A stretch of 64,000 nt of DNA, from positions 27,258-91,257 of the forward strand of contig JAODNN010000024.1 of NCBI GenBank assembly GCA_025465355.1, written 5' to 3'. This DNA comes from Blastococcus sp. Lineage in GTDB: Bacteria > Actinomycetota > Actinomycetes > Mycobacteriales > Geodermatophilaceae. A program made the translations under genes and the position numbers. Of this stretch, positions 33,676-42,048 are shown piece after piece (the stretch's first letter is position 1; every line of letters starts with the position of its first letter). A model generated the notes under the pieces. It saw nothing but the letters and a program-made list of their open reading frames with translations, was not told where the DNA came from and searched no databases.

Positions 33676-33852
33676 GACGTGATCATGGCCGCTGCTCGTT
33701 CGGCCGACGGGCAGGACGCGTCGGAGGCGCTCCGTTGCGGGTGGCCCGCAGCAGGGTGGCGGGGTGCTTCCGGATTCACCCGATCCGGCGGTTCGACGGG
33801 CCGTTTGCGCCGGTCAGGACTGAAGCACCGTTCTGCTTGGTACTCCCCCGAC

Positions 33853-35541
33853 GTGGCTTCCTCCCTCAACGCCGGGCACGCGGTCCGTTATGCGGCCCTC
33901 GGCCGCCTACTCCTCAAGCACCGGGGTGCGTCGCTCAGCGGAATGGGAGCCACCTCGGATCTGGACCTGGATCTGGACGGGTTCGCACCCGACGGGAGTG
34001 CCGCCACCGAGGAGGATGCGGGCCGGCTCGTCGACGAGCTCATCCGGATGGGACCGACCTTCATCAAGCTGGGCCAGCTCCTGTCCACCCGATCGGATCT
34101 GCTGCCTCCGGTCTACCTCGACGCGCTGTCCCGTCTTCGGGACGACGTGGAGCCGATGGAACCAGGCGTTGCCGAACGGGTGGTCGAGGACGAGCTGGGC
34201 GTGCGGATCTCCAAGGCATTCGCCGGCTTCGAGCCCGATCCCATCGGGTCCGCCTCCCTGGGGCAGGTTCACCGAGCGATGCTGCGGGACGGGCGGCGGG
34301 TGGCGGTCAAGGTGCAGCGCCCGGGCGTTCGCCGTCGGGCACTCGAGGACATGGAGGTCATCGCCGAGCTGGCCGAATTCCTGGACAACCACTCCGAGAA
34401 GGCCGCACGCCTGGGCTTCGGCTCCATGGTCGAGGAGTTCCGGGGCTCTCTGCTGGGCGAACTCGACTACCGCCGGGAGGCCGACAACCTGAAGGTGCTC
34501 GGCGAGATCCTCGCCGACTCCGAGCGGATCATCGTCCCGCAACCAGTGGAGGACTACACGACCTCACGGGTGCTGACCATGGACTACGTGGACGGGCGGA
34601 GCATCGACTCGCTCAGCCCGATCCGGCGGACGGAGCTCGACAGCGCGGACCTGGCCGATCAGCTGGTCGGCGCCTACCTGAAGCAGGTACTGGTGCACGG
34701 CTTCTTCCACGCCGATCCGCATCCAGGGAACGTCCTGCTGACACGGGATCACCGCTTGGCCCTGATCGATCTCGGGATGGTCGCCAAGCTGTCACCGGAG
34801 ACCCAGGAACAGCTGTTGCGGCTGCTGCTCGCCATGTCCTCGGGGGATTCCTCGGACACAGCCGACGCCCTGGAACGCCTCGGTGACCGCCTCGAGGGGT
34901 ACGACCCCGACGGGATGCGAGCCCGGGTGGCCGACCTGCTGCTGCGTCACGGAAGTGCCTCCGTCGGCCAGCTGGCCGCCGGCCGAACCCTGGCCGAGCT
35001 TGCCGTGGCCGCCTCGTCATGTGGGCTCCGCCCCGGCGCCGGACTGAGCATGCTGGCCAAGGCGCTCCTCAACCTCGACCAGGTGGCCCGCACCCTGGAT
35101 CCCGATATCCGGATCGACACGATCGTCGAGTCGCACGCGGCCGCCGTGATGCGCCAACGCATGCTCGAGACGGCCCGCCCGGCCAAGGTGATGCGCTCGG
35201 CACTGGATGCCGCCGCATTCGCCGAGCAACTGCCGAACCGCCTGAACAAGGTGTTGGAGTCCCTCGCGGAGGGGCGGATCACTCTTCATCTCGAGGGCCT
35301 GGATGAAGGCGCGGTCATCCGTGGCGCTCAGAAGATGGCCAACCGGGTGGCCGCCGGCGTGATGATCGCGGCATTCGTCATCACCGCCGCGCTGTTCTCC
35401 TCGGCCCCGCACGGCAGGACCGTCTGGGGTTATCCCGTCCTGACCATCGTCTTCCTCGGCCTGGCAGCCCTCACCGCCGCCTGGGTCGCGATCGGCATGG
35501 TGAAGCGCGATCTGCCGCAACGGCGAACCGGTCGTCGGTAA
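33853..35541 (+). CDS. ABC1/UbiB-family atypical kinase
   Basis: About 562 residues if it starts at GTG 33853; the frame is open from 33679 but the extra ~58 residues look non-native. No strong ribosome site decides the start. Family motifs: MGPTFIKLGQLLSTRSDLLP (the KxGQ region), PIGSASLGQVHRA, VAVKVQRPG (nucleotide-site Lys), HADPHPGNVLL and LIDLGMV. Two C-terminal membrane helices anchor it. UbiB-like proteins support quinone biosynthesis or lipid homeostasis; the exact role here is unknown. Confidence 0.88.
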   Translation: MASSLNAGHAVRYAALGRLLLKHRGASLSGMGATSDLDLDLDGFAPDGSAATEEDAGRLVDELIRMGPTFIKLGQLLSTRSDLLPPVYLDALSRLRDDVEPMEPGVAERVVEDELGVRISKAFAGFEPDPIGSASLGQVHRAMLRDGRRVAVKVQRPGVRRRALEDMEVIAELAEFLDNHSEKAARLGFGSMVEEFRGSLLGELDYRREADNLKVLGEILADSERIIVPQPVEDYTTSRVLTMDYVDGRSIDSLSPIRRTELDSADLADQLVGAYLKQVLVHGFFHADPHPGNVLLTRDHRLALIDLGMVAKLSPETQEQLLRLLLAMSSGDSSDTADALERLGDRLEGYDPDGMRARVADLLLRHGSASVGQLAAGRTLAELAVAASSCGLRPGAGLSMLAKALLNLDQVARTLDPDIRIDTIVESHAAAVMRQRMLETARPAKVMRSALDAAAFAEQLPNRLNKVLESLAEGRITLHLEGLDEGAVIRGAQKMANRVAAGVMIAAFVITAALFSSAPHGRTVWGYPVLTIVFLGLAALTAAWVAIGMVKRDLPQRRTGRR

Positions 35542-35921
35542 ACCGAAAACCAAACCGGTCGACTGACCGGCACCCCGGCAGGTCATGGGCCAAGGAGTCC
35601 CGTCACGGCCCGCCGGGCCGGACGGCGGGCACATCTCGTCTGCTCGGGACGATGCGCCGCTGCCGTGAGCGGGGGAAGACTGTCGTCGTCGGGCGACCAC
35701 CGGCGTCAGCCGGAACGGGCAGCACCGAGCAGGACCGTCCGCAGGGGGGTCGGAGCCATGCCAGCGCCCGCACCGCCGCGCGACGTCGCCGTCCTGGCCC
35801 GGCTGATCAGGCCGCGCCGTCGCCCGACACGACGACCTCCGGTCCGCCTGACCGCCCCGCAACCGCACTCCGAGCCGGCCCACCCGCCCCGAGGGAACCA
35901 TCCGAAGGAGAGGAACACACG
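35542..35921. other. 380-bp intergenic region
   Basis: Contains a 7-bp-stem hairpin (35608-35614 with 35624-35630) that may end the ABC1 kinase transcript, and a smaller one at CCGGTC-GACT-GACCGG. Open frames here lack convincing ribosome sites. The last 20 bases carry GAAGGAGAGG for the next gene. I see no RNA gene. Confidence 0.5.
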
Positions 35922-36599
35922 ATGCCCACGACCAGGCCCACGACCAGGCCCACGACCAGGCTCACGACCACGCCCGGCACGACAGTCCCTGAGTCCCTGC
36001 CGATCCTCAGCAGGGGCAAGCACCGGCGCACAGGGCACGGAGCGTGCTTCATGGAGTACACATCGGTGCTGGCCGGAGAACCCTTCTCCGACTCCCCGCG
36101 TTGCGTCGACCGGGAACTGGCGATCGTCCTGCGACGCGCCAACGACTCCATGACCGACGCCGAACGCGGCGCCCTGGTACCGCTTCTGGGGCGCGCGATC
36201 GGGCTGGTCGCTCCCAGTCCGCACAGCGAGCGCCCCCCTGGCTGGCACCCCTTCCGGATTCGCCTGCGGTACACCGAGCAGGACCGCGACGCCGTCGCCG
36301 TCACCAGGCAACTGCACCGCTCGGTGGCCGAGCGGTTGATCGCGGCCGTCGGCCCGCCACCGTCTGCCGCGGCGCGGCTCTGGCACGAACGGCACCCCCG
36401 CGTGAGCGAGCTGTTCATCGACCTGATGAATGAGCCCACCACGGTCAGCCAGGACGGAGAGTTCACCGGCCGGCTGGTGGAGCGTCTGGCCCTCCTGCAC
36501 CAGTGCTACGAGGAGGCCATGGACGAACTCGGCCTGCGGTCCCGGAGCACGCCCGAGCGCACGCCTTCTGTCGCGGCGTCGTGTGTCCCGGCTTCCTGA
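35922..36599 (+). CDS. Hypothetical actinobacterial protein with Thr/Pro-rich N-terminus
   Basis: 225 residues, ATG 35922 after GAAGGAGAGG. The first 20 residues are a PTTR repeat encoded by 12-bp tandem copies. The core has GKHRRTGHGACFMEYTSVLAGEPFSD, a block I associate with unnamed actinobacterial proteins, then a helical C-terminal half (HPRVSELFIDLMNEP). No membrane or secretion signal. Function unknown. It stands alone, with the DUF2267 gene convergent 120 bp away. Confidence 0.75.
   Translation: MPTTRPTTRPTTRLTTTPGTTVPESLPILSRGKHRRTGHGACFMEYTSVLAGEPFSDSPRCVDRELAIVLRRANDSMTDAERGALVPLLGRAIGLVAPSPHSERPPGWHPFRIRLRYTEQDRDAVAVTRQLHRSVAERLIAAVGPPPSAAARLWHERHPRVSELFIDLMNEPTTVSQDGEFTGRLVERLALLHQCYEEAMDELGLRSRSTPERTPSVAASCVPAS
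35925..35972. repeat. 12-bp tandem repeat coding PTTR
   Basis: Three perfect copies of CCCACGACCAGG and a fourth degenerate copy; in frame, so the copy number can change without a frameshift. Confidence 0.85.
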
Positions 36600-36719
36600 C
36601 CGCTCGGAGGGGCCGCCCTGCCACGTCGATCTTCTTCGAGACCACAGGTGTGATCACCAGCCGCGGATGATTCAGGGCGTCAGGTCAGGCGCAGGCGGGG
36701 CCTGGTCCCGACCGGGTCG

Positions 36720-37349
36720 TCACGCCCGGGCGTGACGTGCGCCGCTGGCAATTGCGGCGCCCAGACCGGCGACAGCGGCCACCGGCCATTCCAGGACACC
36801 CAGGGCAGCCAGGCCGACCAGGCCGCCGAGGTAGAGCAGCCCGTCGGGACGACGCACGGTGGACACGACATCCTCGACGACCGTCCGCGTCGCGGTCACC
36901 GGGAACAGGATGACCTGCCGCAGCGGGTCTGCGGCCGCCGATCCGGCCCCAGCCCCGTTCCCGGCCGCCGGCTCCGCCATCCCTATCAGGGCGGCGAACT
37001 CGCGGCCAAGCTGTGACAGCACGTCGTCGAACTCACCCGGGGTCACGGCGGCGCCGATCGTCGCGAGCACAGCCGCCGCGCCCATCTGCGCGGCTACCTC
37101 GTCGATCCCGGCTCGTTCGGCGACCCGCCGCGTGAACTCCGCGGCACCGAACGACTCGGCCGGCTTCTGCTTCGGTACGGCGAGGTCTTCCTTCAGCTCC
37201 TTGGGCATCTGGGCCTGGAGGTCCTCGGCCTCGCCGCCGCTGAGCCGTTCGGCCAGCACCTGCAGGGTCGCGTGCGTGAGCGCCTCAGCGGCTTCACGGG
37301 GAAGCCCGGTCCGCTGCCGGACGGACTCGATGAACTCGTTGTACTTCAT
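36720..37349 (-). CDS. DUF2267 protein with C-terminal membrane module
   Basis: 209 residues, ATG 37349 with CGGAG 5 bp upstream. MKYNEFIESVRQRTGLPREAAEALTHATLQVLAERLSGGEAEDL is the typical DUF2267 start; a second similar helical half follows (FTRRVAERAGIDE). The last ~60 residues form a hydrophobic hairpin (YLGGLVGLAALGVLEWPVAAV) shared with the small protein at 26592-26903. The domain's biochemical role is unknown. The usual form is soluble, so the tail is noteworthy. Confidence 0.85.
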   Translation of the reverse strand: MKYNEFIESVRQRTGLPREAAEALTHATLQVLAERLSGGEAEDLQAQMPKELKEDLAVPKQKPAESFGAAEFTRRVAERAGIDEVAAQMGAAAVLATIGAAVTPGEFDDVLSQLGREFAALIGMAEPAAGNGAGAGSAAADPLRQVILFPVTATRTVVEDVVSTVRRPDGLLYLGGLVGLAALGVLEWPVAAVAGLGAAIASGARHARA

Positions 37350-37353
37350 CGTT

Positions 37354-37379
37354 GCTCCGTGTCTCGGCTCCGTGTCTCG
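37354..37379. repeat. Tandem 13-bp repeat upstream of DUF2267 gene
   Basis: Two perfect copies of GCTCCGTGTCTCG. On the minus strand each contains CGGAG, so the ribosome site of the DUF2267 gene is duplicated. Confidence 0.8.
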
Positions 37380-37420
37380 CGGAAGGTGACACCGTTCATT
37401 CGAGTCCTACGTCCGGTCGG

Positions 37421-37540
37421 CCGGTAGCGGGAAGGCTGCCGATACCGGCGCCGCGTGACCAGCGGTCACTACCGGACTCCAGCAGCGGACATGGCGCGAG
37501 GCCGGGCGACCACGGATGATCTCCTGACGCCTGACAGGAG
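37421..37540 (+). promoter_or_regulatory. Structured leader of the MetE-like gene
   Basis: An outer pair CCGGTAG (37421-37427) with CTACCGG (37469-37475) encloses GTGACC-AGC-GGTCAC (37455-37469). A separate hairpin CTCCTG (37521-37526) with CAGGAG (37535-37540) buries the AGGAGG ribosome site of the gene starting at 37547. This could control translation. It does not match a riboswitch I know. Confidence 0.4.
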
Positions 37541-37546
37541 GACCAG

Positions 37547-38581
37547 ATGCCCGCCCAGCTCCCGCCTTTGCCCACGATGATCGTCGGCAGCCTGCCCCAG
37601 CCCGACTGGCTGATCGACCGGGACCGGCTGGGCCACCAGTTCCCGCCGCGCGTACGCGCGAGAGAGCTGTGGCGCATCCCGCCTGAGTTCCTCGGTGAGG
37701 CGCAGGACGATGCCACCCTGGCGGCCATCCGGTCACAGGAGGAGGCCGGGCTGGACATCGTCACGGACGGGGAGATCCGCCGGGAGTCCTACTCCAACCA
37801 CTTCGCCACCGCGCTCGACGGGCTGGACATCGAGCATCCGGGTTCGGTGCGCAACCGATCCGGGATCGAGATCCCGGTGCCGCGGGTGACCGGAGACATC
37901 CAGCGGCCGGCCCCGGTCCAGGTGGACGACGTCCGGTTTCTCCGCACGCACAGCGACCGCACGATCAAGATCACCGTGCCGGGGCCGTTCACCATGTCCC
38001 AGCAGGCGCAGAACGACCGGTACCCGGAGGATCGCGCACTGGCGCTGGCCTACGCGGACGTCGTCCGTGCGGAGATCGCCGACCTGTTCGCCGCCGGCGC
38101 GGACATCGTCCAGATCGACGAGCCGTGGCTGCAGGCCCGCCCGGAGGCCGCCCGCCAGTACGGGACCGAGGCGTTGACCCGTGCCCTGGCCGGCGCCGCC
38201 GGCCCGGTGCACGTGCACCTGTGCTTCGGCTACGCCGCCATGGTGTCCGAACGTCCCGAGGGCTACTCGTTCCTGCCGGAACTCGCCGACACACCGGCCG
38301 ACGTGGTGTCCGTCGAGACGGCCCAGTCGCACCTCGACCCCGCAACGCTGCGCCCGCTGCGTGGAAAGGGCATCGCGCTCGGCGTCCTCGACCTCTCGAC
38401 ACCGGACGTCGAGACGCCGAAGACCATCGCCGACCGGGTACGGCGCGTGCTCGACCACGTCGACGTGGAGAAGCTCATGCTCTCCAGCGACTGCGGCCTC
38501 AAGTACCTGCCCCGGGCGTCGGCGACCGGCAAGATGCGCGCGCTCGCCCAGGCCGCCGCCGAGGTCCGGAGCGAGTTGTGA
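37547..38581 (+). CDS. Cobalamin-independent methionine synthase-like (MetE C-terminal) protein
   Basis: 344 residues, ATG 37547 after GGAGGA. It corresponds to the catalytic half of MetE only: MIVGSLPQP at the start, VTDGEIRRESYSNHF, VPGPFTMS, VQIDEPWL, then the zinc ligands in HLCFGY and SSDCGLKYLPR. Full MetE is about 750 residues; stand-alone core proteins transfer methyl groups, often from methylcobalamin or unknown donors, or serve in C1 metabolism. Substrate not assigned. Leader structure suggests translational control. Confidence 0.85.
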   Translation: MPAQLPPLPTMIVGSLPQPDWLIDRDRLGHQFPPRVRARELWRIPPEFLGEAQDDATLAAIRSQEEAGLDIVTDGEIRRESYSNHFATALDGLDIEHPGSVRNRSGIEIPVPRVTGDIQRPAPVQVDDVRFLRTHSDRTIKITVPGPFTMSQQAQNDRYPEDRALALAYADVVRAEIADLFAAGADIVQIDEPWLQARPEAARQYGTEALTRALAGAAGPVHVHLCFGYAAMVSERPEGYSFLPELADTPADVVSVETAQSHLDPATLRPLRGKGIALGVLDLSTPDVETPKTIADRVRRVLDHVDVEKLMLSSDCGLKYLPRASATGKMRALAQAAAEVRSEL

Positions 38582-38609
38582 CCACAGCACCGGTAGCGAC
38601 GTGCGCGCG

Positions 38610-39332
38610 TCACCGCGACGCGAACACGTGCTCCTCGTGGCCGACGACCATCCGCTGCGCGACGTCACGCAACTTCTCGTTGTTGCGCTGACTGGCTGCC
38701 TTCAGCAGTCCGAAGGCTTCCTCGGCAGTGCACCGGCGCTGGGCCATCAGCAGACCTATGGCCTGCCCGATCACCTGCCTGGTCACCATGCCCTGCGTCA
38801 GGTTGTCGAGCGTCGCCTGCCGCTCAGCCATCCGCCAGGCAACCGACAATGCGCCGCTGGCCTGGCCGGCCCAGGAGTGTCCGGCACGCACGTCGGCATC
38901 GGTGAAGGCGTCCGGACGGGTGGCGTACAGGTTCAGAGCCCCTCGGCCCTGGTCACCCACCGACAGCGGGAGCGACAACGAGGAGCACACCCCGGCGTCG
39001 ACGGCACGCTGTGGATACAGTCCCCAGCGCCGCTCGGCGGCCATGTCTGTGACGGTGACCACCTGGCCGGACCGCATCGCCTGCAGGCAGGGGCCGTCGT
39101 CCAGTTCGTACTGGCGCTCGTCTCCCCGCGCCGCCAGCTCGCCGCTGTAGGTGACCGTCCGGCCCCGGCCGGCCTGTTCGAGGGTCAATCCGCAGGCCTC
39201 GGCCCCGGGGGTGCTGTCCACCGCCCATCGGACAAGGGAGTCGAGGAAGCCGGCGACGTCCTCGAACTGATCCAACATCTGGACGACGTCCAGACCGCCT
39301 TCCCCCACGGACCCCGAGCCCGTCCCGGCCAC
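38610..39332 (-). CDS. GAF-ANTAR regulatory protein
   Basis: About 240 residues from GTG 39332, though a later start is possible because the upstream site is weak. Residues ~20-165 form a GAF sensor (GRTVTYSGELAARGDERQYELDDGPC, LPLSVGDQGRGALNLYA). The C-terminal ANTAR helices (RQVIGQAIGLLMAQRRCTAEEAFGLLKAAS) bind paired RNA hairpins to stop premature termination. The ligand is unknown. Convergent with the MetE-like gene, 28 bp apart. Confidence 0.88.
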   Translation of the reverse strand: MAGTGSGSVGEGGLDVVQMLDQFEDVAGFLDSLVRWAVDSTPGAEACGLTLEQAGRGRTVTYSGELAARGDERQYELDDGPCLQAMRSGQVVTVTDMAAERRWGLYPQRAVDAGVCSSLSLPLSVGDQGRGALNLYATRPDAFTDADVRAGHSWAGQASGALSVAWRMAERQATLDNLTQGMVTRQVIGQAIGLLMAQRRCTAEEAFGLLKAASQRNNEKLRDVAQRMVVGHEEHVFASR

Positions 39333-39457
39333 TCCCGCTCACCCCTACGTTGCGCACAACCGATCGGAAGGAATTATGCCCACCGGCTGCCAGGGCCGCC
39401 ACAGAGGTCCTCGGTCGTGTCGCTGTTCGCCCGCTGCCGCCCCTCATCGGTCGAGGC

Positions 39458-39491
39458 GGCCCCGCCACCAGACGTTTGCAGTGGCGGGGCC
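39458..39491. terminator. Inverted repeat downstream of the CitB-type regulator
   Basis: Perfect 11-bp stem (39458-39468 with 39481-39491), 12-base loop, 82 bp past the regulator stop on its transcript. Probably ends the two-component operon. Confidence 0.65.
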
Positions 39492-39573
39492 TGACCGCCG
39501 CGACCCCCCGGGAGCTCACGGCGGCTGATGTGAGGCTCGCATCCGGCGGTCCGCGCCGCTCCCCGACAGCGGG

Positions 39574-40242
39574 TCACCGCCAGCGGTACTCGAGCTCCGG
39601 ACGTCCGGCACCGCCGTAGCGCGGGGCCCGGTCGACCAGGCCGGAGTCGGCCAGATACTCCAGGTACCGCCGGGCGGTGATCCGGGATGCGCCGATGCGC
39701 TCGGCGGTCTCGGCGGCGGACAGCCCGTCGGCACCGCGGACCGCGGCAACCACCGCGTCCAGGGTCTCCCGACCCATCCCCTTCGGCAACGGCGCCGACC
39801 CCGACGGGCGGACGGCGTCCAGGGCCCGGTCGATCTCCGACTGGCCCACCGCATCGCCCCCACGAGCCAACAGCGCCCGATAGTCGGCGTAGGCCAGCAG
39901 CCGGCCCCGCAGGGCCGGATAGGTGAACGGCTTGAGCACATAGCCCACGACGCCGTGGGCCGCAGCGGCCCGAACCGTGGACAGCTCCCGTGCCGACGTC
40001 ACAGCGAGAACGTCGACCTCGGCGCCGGCCCCGCGGATGCGCCGGCACAGCTCGATACCGTGCGTGTCGGGCAGATTCATGTCCAGCAGGACCAGGTCCA
40101 GCGGCAGGCGCGACAGGGCTGCCAGCGCCGCCGCTCCCGTACCGGCTACCGCGGCCGTCGTGAACCCCGGCGTCCGGTCGACGTAGGCCCGGTGGGCCTC
40201 CGCCGCAACCGGCTCGTCCTCCACGACGAGAACCCGGATCAT
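39574..40242 (-). CDS. CitB/DcuR-type response regulator
   Basis: 222 residues, ATG 40242 within an ATGA overlap with the kinase. Receiver domain: VLVVEDEPVAAEAH and the phospho-acceptor in LVLLDMNLPDTHG, with a Lys in VLKPFTYPAL. The C-terminal helix-turn-helix is GLSAAETAERIGASRITARRYLEYLADSGLV, as in DcuR, CitB and DctR. Phosphorylated by the upstream kinase, it would activate dicarboxylate uptake; dctA is the obvious target. Confidence 0.92.
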   Translation of the reverse strand: MIRVLVVEDEPVAAEAHRAYVDRTPGFTTAAVAGTGAAALAALSRLPLDLVLLDMNLPDTHGIELCRRIRGAGAEVDVLAVTSARELSTVRAAAAHGVVGYVLKPFTYPALRGRLLAYADYRALLARGGDAVGQSEIDRALDAVRPSGSAPLPKGMGRETLDAVVAAVRGADGLSAAETAERIGASRITARRYLEYLADSGLVDRAPRYGGAGRPELEYRWR

Positions 40243-41870
40243 GGGGCCACCTGCGCCGGGCTCGGCAGGGGCAGGGACACCCGGAACTCCGCACCCGGTC
40301 CCGGCCGGCAGGACACCGTTCCACCGTGTCGGCGCACGACCTGCCCGACCAACGCCAGCCCCAGGCCACGGCCGAGGCCGCGGGGCGCGCCGGTCGTCTC
40401 CTTCGTCGTCCAGCCCCGTTCGAAGACGTACGGCAGGTCCTCGTCGGCGAGCCCGGGCCCCGTGTCCTCGACCCGGAGCTCCAGCCGCCCGTCGTCCACC
40501 CAGACCGCGAGTTGCACCTCGCGGGGGGCGTTCCCCGCCAGCGCGGCGTCGATCGCGTTGTCGACCAGGTTGCCCACGATCGTCACCAGATCGCCGCCCG
40601 GGATCCCGGTGCTGCCGACCGCTGTGGCCGGGTCGATCTCCAGGCGCACCCCTCGTTCGTGCGCGATGGCCACCTTCCCCAGCAGCAGAGCCGCGAGCAC
40701 GGGTTCTCCCACGGCGTCCACGACCTGATCCGTCAGCGCTTGTGCCGACGCGAGCTCCTCGGTGGCGAAGTCGATCGCTTCCTGGGGGCGCCCGAGCTCC
40801 ACGAGCGAGACGGTGGTGTGCAGCCGGTTGGCCGCCTCGTGAGCCTGCGCGCGCAGCGACTCGGCGAACGCCCGGATGCTGTCGAGCTCCCCGGTCAGCG
40901 CCTGCAGCTCGGTGTGGTCCCGCAGCGTGACCACCGTGCCGGCCGGAGCGCCGGACGGCCGCGCCGGCGCCTGGTTGACCACCAGGACGCGACTACCGGT
41001 CAGGTGGACCTCGTCCTTCGCCGGACGTTGCCGGGCGAGAGTCTCGGTCAGGTCCTGCGGCAGTCCGAGCCCGGTCACGTGCCGGCCGGTGGGATCGCCG
41101 TCGACCCCGAGCAGGCGGCGAGCCTCGTCGTTGGCCAGCTGCACCAGCCCGTCGCTGTCCACCAGGAGCAGCCCCTCGCGGACGGCGTGCAGCGCGGCGT
41201 CGTGGTAGTCGACCATCCGGGCCAGCTCGGCCGGCGAGAGTCCGTGGGTCTGCCGGCGCAGTCGACGGCTGAGGACCCAGCTGCCCACGGCTCCCACCGC
41301 CAGCGTCGCCAGCGCCGTTCCGACGATTCCGGGCAGGGCGGAGGCCAGGTCATGGCCGATCGTGTCCACGGTGATGCCGGCCGACACCAGTGCCACCACG
41401 TGCCCGTCGCCCCCGAACACCGGGCCCGTCGTCCGCACCGATGGCCCGAGGGTGCCGGTGTAGGTCTCGGTGAAGGTCCGGCCGGCCAGGGCCGGGGCGA
41501 TGGTGCCGAGAAACGGCTTGCCGATCTCCGACGGGGTCGGGTGCGTGAATCGGGTGCGGTCCGTGGCCAGCACGGTGATGAACGAGGTACCGGTGGCTGC
41601 GCGAATCCGCTCGACGTACGGCTGGAGAACCGCGGTCGGGTGGCGACCGGAGACCGCCTCGACGACGAGCGGGGAATGGGTGAGGCTCTCGACGATCGCC
41701 GTCGTCCGCTGTTCGGCACTGCGCCGTGCACTCTGCCGGGCGTCGAGGTACGCCACCACCGCCGACGTCAGGACCACGACGAGGACCACGAGCGCCTGCA
41801 GGACGAGCAGCCGGCCGGCCAGGCTGGCGTCCCCGGGCCGGCGCCGATGGACCGATGCTGGGATGCGCAC
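40239..41870 (-). CDS. CitA/DcuS-type sensor histidine kinase
   Basis: About 543 residues from GTG 41870; the frame is open to 41978 but that part covers an inverted repeat and likely promoter. Domains in order: helix 1 (LLVLQALVVLVVVLTSAVVAYL), an extracytoplasmic PAS-like sensor (~35-170), helix 2, a cytoplasmic PAS (VREGLLLVDSDGLVQLAN), a DcuS-type phospho-His region (RAQAHEAANRLHTTVSLVELG) and an ATPase with NLVDNAIDA and GRGLGLALV. It senses C4-dicarboxylates or citrate outside the cell. Confidence 0.88.
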   Translation of the reverse strand: MRIPASVHRRRPGDASLAGRLLVLQALVVLVVVLTSAVVAYLDARQSARRSAEQRTTAIVESLTHSPLVVEAVSGRHPTAVLQPYVERIRAATGTSFITVLATDRTRFTHPTPSEIGKPFLGTIAPALAGRTFTETYTGTLGPSVRTTGPVFGGDGHVVALVSAGITVDTIGHDLASALPGIVGTALATLAVGAVGSWVLSRRLRRQTHGLSPAELARMVDYHDAALHAVREGLLLVDSDGLVQLANDEARRLLGVDGDPTGRHVTGLGLPQDLTETLARQRPAKDEVHLTGSRVLVVNQAPARPSGAPAGTVVTLRDHTELQALTGELDSIRAFAESLRAQAHEAANRLHTTVSLVELGRPQEAIDFATEELASAQALTDQVVDAVGEPVLAALLLGKVAIAHERGVRLEIDPATAVGSTGIPGGDLVTIVGNLVDNAIDAALAGNAPREVQLAVWVDDGRLELRVEDTGPGLADEDLPYVFERGWTTKETTGAPRGLGRGLGLALVGQVVRRHGGTVSCRPGPGAEFRVSLPLPSPAQVAP

Positions 41871-41951
41871 GCCCGGAAGTGTCGTCCCCCGCCGCGCGCC
41901 CAGGGGGCTGGGCCGGTTCGACACCCGATCTGTGAACGCAATGAACGAATG

Positions 41952-41967
41952 GGTGACCGCCGTCACC
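41952..41967. promoter_or_regulatory. Inverted repeat GGTGAC-CGCC-GTCACC between kinase and dctA
   Basis: A perfect 6-bp dyad with 4-bp spacer in the divergent region, 82 bp before dctA. It is a candidate binding site for the CitB-type regulator; near-repeats of GAACGAA sit beside it. Confidence 0.45.
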
Positions 41968-42048
41968 TCCGACCCCACTGTGAGACCGGGCCCACACCGG
42001 GCCGATCACCCCAGGGGCCCCGGCCCCGGTCGACCCTCAGGAGCAGCC

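Noticed and set aside
35758..36153. ORF starting in the gap after the ABC1 kinase
   Set aside because: Overlaps the better supported gene at 35922 in another frame; product is Pro/Arg-rich.
37381..37546. Cobalamin riboswitch upstream of the MetE-like gene
   Set aside because: Inverted repeats are present, but the conserved B12-box and core pattern are not.
39376..39528. A 50-residue ORF with a fair ribosome site (GGAAGGA) between the ANTAR and CitB-type genes
   Set aside because: Runs through the 11-bp-stem hairpin, has Arg/Pro-rich low-complexity content and no recognisable features.
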